A program made the translations under genes and the position numbers. Positions 1 through 6,301 of a stretch of 7,091 bases of DNA are shown piece after piece (the first letter of the stretch is position 1; the number at the start of each line of letters is the position of its first letter). The notes under the pieces are model-generated. The model ran no database searches and was not told where the DNA came from. It saw only the letters and a list, made by a program, of their open reading frames with translations. Origin of the DNA: an uncultured Eubacteriales bacterium (GTDB lineage Bacteria; Bacillota; Clostridia; Oscillospirales; Oscillospiraceae); contig URPI01000113.1 in the NCBI GenBank assembly GCA_900549705.1, positions 1 through 7,091 of the forward strand, in the 5' to 3' direction.

Positions 1-1248
1 CAGCAGACGGCGGCACAGCCGCAGTCCGAAGCCCAGGCCCAGGCAGGCGAAAGCTTTGAGGTATACGTCCCGGACGCAGAGAGCCAGAGCGCCCGCTTTG
101 CCCCAGAGCCAAGGCAGGAAGCATCCAGGCAGACTGCCGCAAGGCCGCGCAGTGGGACATCTGCTGCACCTCGCCAGCGCCGCCCTCAGAGCACCCGGGA
201 TGCCCAGTATCAGCCCTACCGCCAGGCAAACCAGAGAACCAAGGCAAAGAAAAAGCTGGATTTCCAGCAGAACATTCAGAAATTTTTCTCCACCCAAAAT
301 CCCATTCTGAACGCCTTCCGTAAGGAAGACCCCAATGTGTTTGGCGATGATGCCCGGACGGCGCGCCGGGAGAAGCGGGCAGCGGAGGCAGAGAAAAAGC
401 GCAAACGTGCCGAGCGGCTCAATACCCCCGCCATGATTTACACCCAGCCTGTTTCCTTCAACAGCCGCCGCCTTGCCATTCAGCTTATCACCATTTTGGC
501 GGTGGTGCTGGCACTGGTTTTGGGAATGTCGGTGTTTTTCAAGGTCAAGCAGATTGGCGTGGCAGGTGCCAAGTCCTACCCCGAGTGGACCATTGCCCAG
601 ACCTCCGGCATCAAGGAGGGGGATAATCTTCTGACCATCAACCGGACGAAGGCATCGGGCAAGATTGTGGCCAACCTCCCCTATGTAAAAAGTGCCAGGA
701 TTGGAATAAAATTGCCGGATACGGTTATTATTGAGATAGAGGAAGCTGCGGTTTTTTATTCCATTCAGGATCAGGACGGCGTGTGGTGGCTTATCAATTC
801 CGATGGCAAGGTGGTGGAGCAGACCAATGCCCAAACCGCCCGCAACTACACAAAGGTGTTGGGGGTGACCATTTATCAGCCTCAGGCCGGTGAGATTGGC
901 GTTGCCACCGAGGAAGCGCCCATCGAGACGGACCCCACCACCGGAGAGGCCGTCCAGGCGCTGGTTACCGGCGCACAGCGGCTGCGCTATGCGCTGCAAA
1001 TTTTGCAGCAGCTGGAGGCTAACGACATCGTCGGTGATGCCGCCAGCGTGGACGTGAGCCAGATCCAGGATATTACGCTGTGGTACGGAACCCAGTATCA
1101 GGTGAATCTGGGCAGCATTGCGGATATGGACAAGAAAATTGTCTATATGAAGAACGCCATCATGCAGATGAACGATTATCAGACCGGCATTCTGGACATC
1201 AGCTTTACCACCTGGCCTGACCAGGTTGGCTACACGCCCTTCGACTAA
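1..1248 (+). CDS. ftsQ: DivIB/FtsQ-type cell division protein, 5' end missing
   Basis: Membrane-anchored divisome protein of the FtsQ/DivIB family, which helps recruit and control septal peptidoglycan synthesis. The frame is open from base 1 (415 codons before the TAA), so the start lies outside the window. Visible order: a Q/A/P/R-rich then strongly basic cytoplasmic tail (residues 1-157 of the visible part), one membrane helix (158-180, bases 472-540), a POTRA-like domain (about 181-250, with VKQIGVAG and LPYVKSARI stretches typical of the family) and an extracytoplasmic beta domain ending FTTWPDQVGYTPFD. A GTG at 337 has an AAGGAAG 8 bases upstream and would give a 303-residue protein of usual DivIB size. 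I prefer the longer reading because the upstream frame has no stop, GC-rich third positions and protein-like content. ftsZ follows after 222 bases on its own promoter, with no ftsA between them. The family call rests on TM plus POTRA plus neighbourhood. Confidence 0.85.
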   Translation, partial: QQTAAQPQSEAQAQAGESFEVYVPDAESQSARFAPEPRQEASRQTAARPRSGTSAAPRQRRPQSTRDAQYQPYRQANQRTKAKKKLDFQQNIQKFFSTQNPILNAFRKEDPNVFGDDARTARREKRAAEAEKKRKRAERLNTPAMIYTQPVSFNSRRLAIQLITILAVVLALVLGMSVFFKVKQIGVAGAKSYPEWTIAQTSGIKEGDNLLTINRTKASGKIVANLPYVKSARIGIKLPDTVIIEIEEAAVFYSIQDQDGVWWLINSDGKVVEQTNAQTARNYTKVLGVTIYQPQAGEIGVATEEAPIETDPTTGEAVQALVTGAQRLRYALQILQQLEANDIVGDAASVDVSQIQDITLWYGTQYQVNLGSIADMDKKIVYMKNAIMQMNDYQTGILDISFTTWPDQVGYTPFD

Positions 1249-1367
1249 GATGCTTGAAATACAGTCATTGTGCCCAAAGAGAAGCTAATTTGGCTATCCT
1301 CTCCATATTGCCGGGCTTTGAAGGGAACAGATACCGGAATATTTTGGCGAAAAAATAAGATTTCCTA

Positions 1368-1396
1368 TTGACGGGCTTGGAATTTCACGCTAGAAT
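1368..1396 (+). promoter_or_regulatory. Sigma-A-type promoter of ftsZ
   Basis: TTGACG at 1368-1373 and TAGAAT at 1391-1396 are separated by exactly 17 bases, giving a predicted start near 1403 and a 5' leader of about 70 bases. A perfect 7-base inverted repeat, CCTATTG (1364-1370) and CAATAGG (1403-1409), brackets the promoter. The promoter lets ftsZ be transcribed independently of the upstream division gene; I see no clear terminator after that gene, so read-through is also possible. Confidence 0.75.
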
Positions 1397-1470
1397 AGAA
1401 GCCAATAGGTAAAAATAACGGCGGCATCCAGGCTGCGTCTGCGTATTACGATACATAGGAGGAAGAATAT

Positions 1471-2568
1471 ATGTCCGAAAGTTTACAGGAGCGCGTTGTT
1501 AAAATCAAGGTGATTGGCGTCGGCGGTGCCGGCAACAACGTTATTAACCGTATGATTGAATCCGGCGTGGACGGTGTGGAGTTCATCGCCGTCAATACCG
1601 ATAAGCAGGACTTGAATAAATCCGTCTGCAAGAATAAGGTTCAGATTGGCGAAAAGCTGACCAACGGCATGGGCGCCGGCTCCAAGCCCGAAATCGGCAA
1701 GAAGTCCGCTGAGGAGAGCCGTGCGGCACTGGCCAAGGTGCTGGAAGGCACCGACATGGTGTTCATCACCGCCGGTATGGGCGGCGGCACCGGCACGGGC
1801 GCAGCGCCCATCGTGGCAGACCTGGCACATGAGGCAGGAATCCTCACCGTTGGTGTTGTTACCAAGCCCTTCAAGTTTGAGGGTGCCAACCGGATGCGTC
1901 AGGCCGAGCAGGGCATTGCCGACCTGGGCGAGAAGGTGGATTCGCTGATTATCATCCCCAACGACCGGCTGAAGTATGTGACCGACCAGAAGATTACCTT
2001 TGCCAACGCCTTCGGCATCGCCGACGATGTGCTCAAGCAGGCTGTCACCTCCATTTCCGAGCTGGTTGGCTTCTCTGAGAATGTGATGATTAACCTGGAC
2101 TTTGCCGACGTTTCCGCCGTCATGAAGTCCGCCGGACGGGCACATATGGGCGTGGGCATTGCCACTGGCCGGGAGAAGGCCGAGCAGGCGGCCACCGCTG
2201 CCGTTTCCAGCCCCCTGCTGGAGACTTCCATCAATGGTGCCATGGGCGTGCTGATCAACATCACCGGCTCTGCCGAAATGACCTTGGACGATGTGGAAAC
2301 TGCCGCCGGTATTGTGCAGGAGGCTGCCAACCCCAATGCAAACATCATCTTTGGTGCAACCTGCTCCGATGCTTTCCAGGATGAGATGCGGGTGACGGTG
2401 ATTGCCACCGGCTTTGACGGAACAAGCCAGACCGCAGGCCGGGTGCAGCCCGGCGCTGCTGCCGCTCCCGCAGACGACATTGACGCGCCTGTGGCCGCTG
2501 CTGCAAAGCCCACCAAGCCCACCGACATCAGCGATATCGACGAGATTTTCAGCATTTTCAAGCGTTGA
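1471..2568 (+). CDS. ftsZ: Cell division protein FtsZ
   Basis: Tubulin-like GTPase that polymerises into the Z ring at mid-cell and scaffolds the division machinery. The protein has 365 residues, a normal length. Visible motifs: the N-terminal nucleotide-binding VGGAGNN (17-23), the tubulin signature GGGTGTG (104-110), PNDRL (163-167), and the T7 synergy loop NLDFAD (208-213) that completes the GTPase site of the adjacent subunit. After about residue 320 comes an A/P-rich linker and a short acidic-hydrophobic tail (DIDEIFSIFKR), matching the C-terminal peptide that binds partners such as FtsA or SepF. The start is fixed by AGGAGG at 1457-1462, eight bases upstream. It has its own promoter and terminator, so it is likely monocistronic or a branch of a longer division operon. 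No defect seen. Confidence 0.98.
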   Translation: MSESLQERVVKIKVIGVGGAGNNVINRMIESGVDGVEFIAVNTDKQDLNKSVCKNKVQIGEKLTNGMGAGSKPEIGKKSAEESRAALAKVLEGTDMVFITAGMGGGTGTGAAPIVADLAHEAGILTVGVVTKPFKFEGANRMRQAEQGIADLGEKVDSLIIIPNDRLKYVTDQKITFANAFGIADDVLKQAVTSISELVGFSENVMINLDFADVSAVMKSAGRAHMGVGIATGREKAEQAATAAVSSPLLETSINGAMGVLINITGSAEMTLDDVETAAGIVQEAANPNANIIFGATCSDAFQDEMRVTVIATGFDGTSQTAGRVQPGAAAAPADDIDAPVAAAAKPTKPTDISDIDEIFSIFKR

Positions 2569-2575
2569 TTTTTCC

Positions 2576-2613
2576 GGGTGCTGCCTCACCACCGTGGGAC
2601 AGCACCCTTTTTT
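2576..2613 (+). terminator. Rho-independent terminator after ftsZ
   Basis: GGGTGCTG (2576-2583) pairs perfectly with CAGCACCC (2600-2607). After one mismatch the inner part can pair further (CTCAC with GTGGG, one G-U), leaving a CACC loop. Six T residues (2608-2613) follow directly. It starts 7 bases after the ftsZ stop and separates ftsZ from the downstream genes. Confidence 0.9.
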
Positions 2614-2726
2614 AGTGACGCTGCGAACCCTCTGCCAATACGTTGGTTTCCTAACCCGCCCGGTGACGATACAGGTAATAAACCGTAGGATTTTATGGCT
2701 GCGCCCTGGTGAATGGAACACGCCAC

Positions 2727-2834
2727 TGTAGGGGCGGATAGCATCCGCCCGCAAGCTGACGGGATTGAGTGGTTGGTTGAATGGAAACGGGTGATGGTTT
2801 TGCCAAGGGCGTATTGCGCCCATCCGCCCCTATA
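2727..2834. repeat. Palindromic MITE-like or REP-like intergenic element, about 108 bp
   Basis: The ends form an inverted repeat: TAGGGGCGGAT (2729-2739) and ATCCGCCCCTA (2822-2832), extendable to 13 bases with one mismatch. Each end also holds its own hairpin: GGGCGGAT/ATCCGCCC with a 3-base loop at 2732-2750, and GGGCG/CGCCC with a 5-base loop at 2807-2821. There is no coding capacity and no obvious target-site duplication. The architecture is that of a non-autonomous mobile or dispersed palindromic repeat; that it is multicopy in the genome is inference. It sits just upstream of the methyltransferase gene. The rest of the 2614-2861 gap shows no convincing promoter. Confidence 0.6.
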
Positions 2835-2861
2835 TAAACAATTTTTGGATGTCGATTACTT

Positions 2862-3611
2862 ATGGATTCTTACAAAGCTCTTGCTGCCAGCTATGACCGC
2901 CTGACCAGGGATGTCAACTATGCTGACGCGGTAAATTTTTATTTTGAAATTCTGAAGCGGGAGAATGTCCGTCCCCGCACAGCCGCTGACCTGGCCTGCG
3001 GCACCGGCTCGGTGACGAAGCTCCTTGCCCAGCGGGGGCTGCCGGTGATTGGGGTGGATTTGTCCGAGGAGATGCTCACCCAGGCGCAGCAGAAAAACAT
3101 GGATGTAATGCCTCGCCCTGTGTTCCTGCATCAGAATCTATCCGCCCTCTATCTGCCCCGGGGGGTGGACATGGCGGTGTGTGCGCTGGATAGTCTGGAT
3201 TATATTACCGACCCCCGGGAGTGCCAGGCTGCCATCCGGCGGGTATTTAAGGCGCTGAACCCCGGCGGCATCTTCATTTTTGATGTGAACACCCCGGAAA
3301 AGCTTCATGCCATGGACGGCCAGGTGTTCCTGGATGAGGACGATGACGTGGATTGCGTCTGGCGGGGGGACTTTGACCGGGATACCAACATTCTCTCCTA
3401 TGGCATGGATTTGTTCCAGCGCCAGGGAAAAACATGGCTCCGCTCCTTTGAGGAGCACCGGGAATATGCCTACAGTCAGAGCCAGCTTACCGGCTTTTTG
3501 AAGGAAGCGGGTTTCACCCGTATTTGTGTATACGGCGACCGGAAATTCAGCGCCCCCGGGGCAGGGGAACAGCGGATTTTCTTCTCCGCCAGGAAAGGAA
3601 CAGTAAAATGA
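2862..3611 (+). CDS. Class I SAM-dependent methyltransferase, substrate unknown
   Basis: Soluble 249-residue protein with a Rossmann-type methyltransferase fold. Motif I for S-adenosylmethionine binding is DLACGTG (43-49). The acidic residue at the end of strand 2 is in GVDLS (D66), followed by EEMLTQA. A CALDSLDYI stretch and LNPGGIFIFDVNTP match the later core motifs. The N-terminus MDSYKALAASYDRL is typical of this group, which supports the ATG at 2862 even though the RBS is weak (GGAT about 11 bases upstream). The stop overlaps the hslO start (ATGA at 3608-3611), implying a shared transcript and translational coupling. The methylated substrate cannot be told from sequence; linkage to a redox chaperone is suggestive only. 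Confidence 0.9.
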   Translation: MDSYKALAASYDRLTRDVNYADAVNFYFEILKRENVRPRTAADLACGTGSVTKLLAQRGLPVIGVDLSEEMLTQAQQKNMDVMPRPVFLHQNLSALYLPRGVDMAVCALDSLDYITDPRECQAAIRRVFKALNPGGIFIFDVNTPEKLHAMDGQVFLDEDDDVDCVWRGDFDRDTNILSYGMDLFQRQGKTWLRSFEEHREYAYSQSQLTGFLKEAGFTRICVYGDRKFSAPGAGEQRIFFSARKGTVK

Positions 3612-4486
3612 ATGATTATCTTGTTCGCGGCATGAGCATGGATGGCTTTGTGAAGGTGGTGGCCATCCGTTCCACGGAGATTGTCCGCCGTGCTGCCCAA
3701 ATCCACCATACGACCCCCAACGCCACAGCAGCCCTTGGACGGGCGCTGACTGCCGCCTCCATGATGGGCAATATGCAGAAGGTGGAGGATGGCTCCATGA
3801 CCCTCCAGGTGCGGGGCGGCGGTCCCATCGGCACCATTACCGTGGTCTCCGACGCGGTGGGCAACGTCCGCGGCTGCGTGACGGAGCCGCGTGTCCCGCT
3901 GGTCGAAAAGTATCCCGGCAAGCTGGATGTGGGCGCAACGGTGGGTACCAACGGAACCCTGACGGTCATCCGCGATTTGCAGCTCAAGGAGCCTTATGTC
4001 GGTTCCACTGCCCTGGTGTCCGGGGAGATTGGCGATGATGTTACCGCTTACTTTGCCCAAAGCGAACAGACCCCCACTGCCTGCGCCCTGGGCGTGCTGG
4101 TGGATCGGGATATGACGGTGAAGGTGGCTGGCGGATACCTGGTGCAGCTGCTGCCGGGTGCGCCGGATGAAATCATTGACAAGGTGGAGCAGGGAATTCA
4201 GCGTGCCGGTGCAGTTACCCCCATGCTTGACCAGGGGATGACCCCCGAGGATATTCTGGGTCAGGTGTGCGGCGAACTGGGCGTGGTGTTCCTGGACACG
4301 GTGGAGGTCAGCTATAAGTGCTACTGCACCCGCCAGCGGGTGGAGCGCGCCCTCATCAGCCTGGGCAAGCAGGAGCTGGAGGACATTGCTTCTGAGGGCA
4401 AGGCTTTCCCGGTGGAGTGCCAGTTCTGCGACACGGTTTACGAGTTCACCCCGGAGGATATTAAAAAACTGCTGGAAAAAATGTGA
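3608..4486 (+). CDS. hslO: Redox-regulated chaperone Hsp33
   Basis: Cytoplasmic holdase chaperone, known in the family to be switched on by oxidation of a zinc-bound cysteine cluster and to protect unfolding proteins during oxidative stress. It has 292 residues, the usual length. The C-terminal redox switch is intact: CYC (C238, C240) and CQFC (C271, C274), a CxC-X30-CxxC arrangement. The N-terminal domain starts MNDYLVRGMSMDG and includes the family stretches RAHHT-like (QIHHTTPNATAALGR) and GPIGTITV. An upstream in-frame ATG at 3524 would add 28 residues inside the methyltransferase gene; the ATG at 3608 is preferred because of AGGAAAGGA at 3591-3599 and family length. It overlaps the preceding gene by 4 bases. 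A weak TGGC/GCCA hairpin at 4511-4525 downstream is not a convincing terminator. Confidence 0.97.
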   Translation: MNDYLVRGMSMDGFVKVVAIRSTEIVRRAAQIHHTTPNATAALGRALTAASMMGNMQKVEDGSMTLQVRGGGPIGTITVVSDAVGNVRGCVTEPRVPLVEKYPGKLDVGATVGTNGTLTVIRDLQLKEPYVGSTALVSGEIGDDVTAYFAQSEQTPTACALGVLVDRDMTVKVAGGYLVQLLPGAPDEIIDKVEQGIQRAGAVTPMLDQGMTPEDILGQVCGELGVVFLDTVEVSYKCYCTRQRVERALISLGKQELEDIASEGKAFPVECQFCDTVYEFTPEDIKKLLEKM

Positions 4487-4561
4487 TTTTTCCATGAATC
4501 AAATGGGAAATGGCCTGTTTTGCCAAGAAGAATATTTTTTTGAAAAAAACCTAAAAATTGC

Positions 4562-4590
4562 TTGACAAAACGGGCTGCCCCATGTATAAT
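4562..4590 (+). promoter_or_regulatory. Perfect consensus promoter of the tRNA operon
   Basis: TTGACA (4562-4567) and TATAAT (4585-4590) with a 17-base spacer match the housekeeping sigma factor consensus at all 12 positions. The region just upstream is rich in A and T tracts (4531-4558), resembling an UP element. The predicted start near 4597 lies about 40 bases before the first tRNA. Such a promoter suits a highly expressed stable-RNA operon. Confidence 0.92.
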
Positions 4591-4636
4591 AATCAACGTC
4601 GCTGAGGTCAACACCCTGGCAAACGACAAACGGTTT

Positions 4637-4712
4637 GGGAGCATAGCTCAGCTGGGAGAGCACATGCCTTACAAGCATGGGGTCACAGGTTCGAGCCCTG
4701 TTGTTCCCACCA
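4637..4712 (+). tRNA. tRNA-Val(TAC)
   Basis: A 76-base cloverleaf with acceptor GGGAGCA paired to TGTTCCC (one G-U), D-arm AGCTCAGCTGGGAGAGC, anticodon arm CATGC-CTTACAA-GCATG with anticodon TAC, and T-arm ACAGG-TTCGAGC-CCTGT. The CCA end is encoded. It is the first gene of the array. Confidence 0.96.
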
Positions 4713-4719
4713 ACCACCT

Positions 4720-4796
4720 GGCCCGGTGGTGCAGTCGGTTAGCACGCCAGCCTGTCACGCTGGAGGTCGACGGTTCGAGTCCGTTCCGGGTCGCCA
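4720..4796 (+). tRNA. tRNA-Asp(GTC)
   Basis: A 77-base cloverleaf with acceptor GGCCCGG paired to CCGGGTC (one G-U), anticodon arm CCAGC-CTGTCAC-GCTGG with anticodon GTC, T-arm with GGTTCGAGTCC, and encoded GCCA end. It lies 7 bases after tRNA-Val. A run of six T follows at 4798-4803 without a hairpin directly in front other than the tRNA itself. Confidence 0.96.
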
Positions 4797-4821
4797 CTTT
4801 TTTCATAGTCCCTTTCGCATC

Positions 4822-4843
4822 GGGCAGAATGCAAATTCTGCTC
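4822..4843 (+). other. Spacer hairpin between tRNA-Asp and tRNA-Phe
   Basis: GCAGAAT (4824-4830) pairs with ATTCTGC (4835-4841) around a GCAA loop of the stable GNRA class; one G-U and one G-C pair can extend it to 9 bp. No T tract follows, so it is more likely a processing or structural hairpin in the tRNA precursor than a terminator. Confidence 0.45.
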
Positions 4844-4848
4844 CCCAT

Positions 4849-4924
<76 letters not shown>

Positions 4925-4927
4925 GAT

Positions 4928-5003
4928 GCGGGTGTAGCTCATCCGGTAGAGCGCCACCTTGCCAAGGTGGAGGTAGCGAGTTCGAGCCTCGTCACCCGCT
5001 CCA
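4928..5003 (+). tRNA. tRNA-Gly(GCC), copy 1
   Basis: A 76-base cloverleaf with a perfect acceptor (GCGGGTG with CACCCGC), anticodon arm CCACC-TTGCCAA-GGTGG with anticodon GCC, a T-arm GCGAGTTCGAGCCTCGT, and encoded TCCA end. It lies 3 bases after tRNA-Phe and is identical to 5243-5318. Confidence 0.97.
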
Positions 5004-5007
5004 ACTT

Positions 5008-5036
5008 AAATAAGGATGTTACCACTCCTTATTTTT
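5008..5036 (+). terminator. AT-rich hairpin with T run inside the tRNA array
   Basis: AAATAAGGA (5008-5016) pairs perfectly with TCCTTATTT (5026-5034) around a 9-base loop, ending in a run of five T (5032-5036). The shape is that of an intrinsic terminator, but the stem has only three G-C pairs and tRNA-Cys starts 3 bases later with no clear promoter of its own. It may be a partial terminator or a processing hairpin. Confidence 0.5.
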
Positions 5037-5038
5037 AT

Positions 5039-5113
5039 GGTACCGTAGCCAAGTGGTAAGGCAAGGGTCTGCAAAACCCTCATTCCCCAGTTCAAATCTG
5101 GGCGGTACCTCCA
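5039..5113 (+). tRNA. tRNA-Cys(GCA)
   Basis: A 75-base cloverleaf with a perfect acceptor (GGTACCG with CGGTACC), short D-arm GCCAAGTGGTAAGGC, anticodon arm AGGGT-CTGCAAA-ACCCT with anticodon GCA, T-arm CCCAGTTCAAATCTGGG, and encoded TCCA end. It lies between the two copies of the Phe-Gly repeat and is the only single-copy member after tRNA-Asp. Confidence 0.97.
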
Positions 5114-5118
5114 AAAAT

Positions 5119-5148
5119 TCCGAATGCTTCGGCATTCGGAGTTTCTTT
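5119..5148 (+). terminator. UUCG-loop hairpin terminator after tRNA-Cys
   Basis: TCCGAATGC (5119-5127) and GCATTCGGA (5132-5140) form a perfect 9-bp stem closed by the very stable TTCG tetraloop. The tail GTTTCTTT is T-rich though interrupted. It probably ends many transcripts, yet tRNA-Phe and tRNA-Gly copy 2 follow, so read-through or a weak promoter must supply them. Confidence 0.75.
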
Positions 5149-5163
5149 CCCATCGCGTCAAAT

Positions 5164-5239
<76 letters not shown>

Positions 5240-5242
5240 GAT

Positions 5243-5318
5243 GCGGGTGTAGCTCATCCGGTAGAGCGCCACCTTGCCAAGGTGGAGGTAGCGAGTTCGA
5301 GCCTCGTCACCCGCTCCA
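5243..5318 (+). tRNA. tRNA-Gly(GCC), copy 2
   Basis: Identical in all 76 bases to the gene at 4928-5003, with anticodon GCC and encoded CCA. It is the last tRNA of the array and is followed by a strong terminator 6 bases later. Confidence 0.97.
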
Positions 5319-5324
5319 AGATTG

Positions 5325-5355
5325 CCCCCGAACGCTTCGTGCGTTCGGGGGTTTT
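5325..5355 (+). terminator. Strong terminator of the tRNA operon
   Basis: CCCCCGAACGC (5325-5335) pairs perfectly with GCGTTCGGGGG (5341-5351), an 11-bp stem with loop TTCGT, followed by four T. It marks the end of the stable-RNA block; the following DNA has accessory character. Confidence 0.93.
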
Positions 5356-5393
5356 GCTGTGTTCCGGCAGTGGAGGAAATGTGTTCTTTTGAG

Positions 5394-5429
5394 TTGACAA
5401 ATATGAACCTGTGTGCGAATATGTGTTCA
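5394..5429 (+). promoter_or_regulatory. Candidate promoter with overlapping LexA-like box
   Basis: TTGACA (5394-5399) is a perfect -35; 17 bases later lies only a weak -10, GAATAT (5417-5422). Overlapping it, CGAATATGTGTTCA (5416-5429) matches 12 of 14 positions of the known Gram-positive LexA/DinR consensus CGAAC-RNRY-GTTYC, with correct 4-base spacing between half-sites. A separate dyad, ATGAAC (5403-5408) and GTTCAT (5425-5430), spans the same region. Regulation by LexA is inference from one site. Confidence 0.4.
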
Positions 5430-5461
5430 TGATGAAAAACGCCAGGGATGGAGGAATACAT

Positions 5462-6084
5462 ATGGCAAGAAAGAGACAGGAAACGCTGGTGCTGTTTAAG
5501 GATGTGCTGAATGTCACCGAGAAATTCAGCGATGCCCAGTTCGGGGCGCTGATGCGTGCGGCCTTTGACTACCGGTTTGAGGGGGAGGGCTACCAGGGGG
5601 AGGATGCCCTGGTGGAGCTGGCCTTTCGGATGCTGGAAGCGCAGATTGACCGCTACAGGGAGGCCTGCGAAACCAACACAAAAAATGCACAGCGGGAAGA
5701 ACTGATGCGTCCTGCGGCGCAGGAAGTACCGGAAACCATTCCGCAGGAAGCGCCGGGGGAGTCCTGCGCAAACGAGGGGGAGCGAAATGCAGCGGAATCC
5801 AGCGAAATGCAGCCGAATGCCCCTCATAATCATACCCATAATTATAATCATACTCAGACTTATAACCATGCTCATTTTCCTACGCAGGACGCGGGCAGCG
5901 AAAAGCCGACCCTTGCTCCCTTTTCGCCGCCCAGCGTGGAGGAGGGGAGAATAGAATCGATTTTGATTCAGCAAAGTTTGTTGACTTTTATTCGGCCAAC
6001 GATTGGCATCTTGGTACCACAAAGATGAAGGATTGGAAGCTTGCCGTGCGGGTCTGTTCAGCAGCGCCTGCCATGCAGACTTAG
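5462..6084 (+). pseudogene. Frameshifted phage-type protein, DUF6291-like N-terminal domain
   Basis: The N-terminal part (MARKRQETLVLFKDVLNV..., with AFRMLEAQIDRYREACE) resembles the DUF6291-like domain of phage and prophage replication-region proteins. An ATG at 5462 is chosen over the GTG at 5411 because GGAGG at 5450-5454 lies 7 bases upstream. The frame continues to a TGA at 6026-6028 (188 residues), but after PPSVEE (5927-5944) it becomes unlike the family. From about 5956 the +2 frame instead reads IDFDSAKFVDFYSANDWHLG then KMKDWKLAVR and stops at 6082-6084: this is the FxxFY-N-W-G-MKDWKxAVR module that normally ends these proteins. So the gene is split at about 5945-5955, with probable loss of some codons, and its last residues also look degraded. 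A H/N/T/Y-rich linker (5825-5875) separates the domains. Most likely a prophage remnant beside tRNA genes. Confidence 0.72.
5781..5820 (+). repeat. Four tandem 10-bp repeats inside the phage-type gene
   Basis: Four adjoining decamers: AGCGAAATGC, AGCGGAATCC, AGCGAAATGC, AGCCGAATGC. Units 1 and 3 are identical; the others differ by two and one base from them. Ten is not a multiple of three, so gain or loss of a unit would shift the frame. The current frame reads through as a linker rich in A, E and S. Confidence 0.88.
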
Positions 6085-6220
6085 AGAACGGATAATCGGG
6101 AAGGCAGGCATTTTGGCGCTTTATGTCCGTATTTTGTTTCTCATCCAGTGCTGCGTGCTGCATTTGCATATTGAATGAAAAGCGGAGAAGCGCTGCTGAC
6201 AAAATACTGCGATTTACTCC

Positions 6221-6249
6221 TTGAAAAATTCATTACTGATGCTTATAAT
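6221..6249 (+). promoter_or_regulatory. Promoter of the V4R operon
   Basis: TTGAAA (6221-6226) and a perfect TATAAT (6244-6249) are separated by 17 bases; the start is expected near 6256. A perfect 7-base dyad, TTCATTA (6229-6235) and TAATGAA (6246-6252), overlaps the spacer and -10 and could be an operator. The remaining sequence between 6085 and 6220 shows no gene or clear signal. Confidence 0.75.
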
Positions 6250-6301
6250 GAAATACACTGTTCATTGATGTCGGAATATAATGGAAACAGGAGCGAAAAA
6301 A

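Noticed and set aside
56..310. Open frame of 84 codons near the left edge
   Set aside because: It overlaps the open, coding-like frame of the FtsQ/DivIB gene in another phase and has no family resemblance.
1483..2823. Long open frame on the minus strand over ftsZ
   Set aside because: Antisense shadow of the GC-rich ftsZ gene, with H/G-rich composition, no RBS and no family motifs.
2643..2838. Promoter for the methyltransferase gene (TTGGTT with TAATAA; or TATATAAA near the repeat end)
   Set aside because: No pair has an acceptable -35, -10 and spacer together.
3476..4495. Long open frame on the minus strand over hslO
   Set aside because: Antisense shadow of hslO; composition rich in H, L and G from reversed GC-biased codons.
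4511..4538. Possible terminator after hslO
   Set aside because: The TGGC/GCCA stem has only 4 bp and the T run begins about ten bases later, so it is too weak to call.
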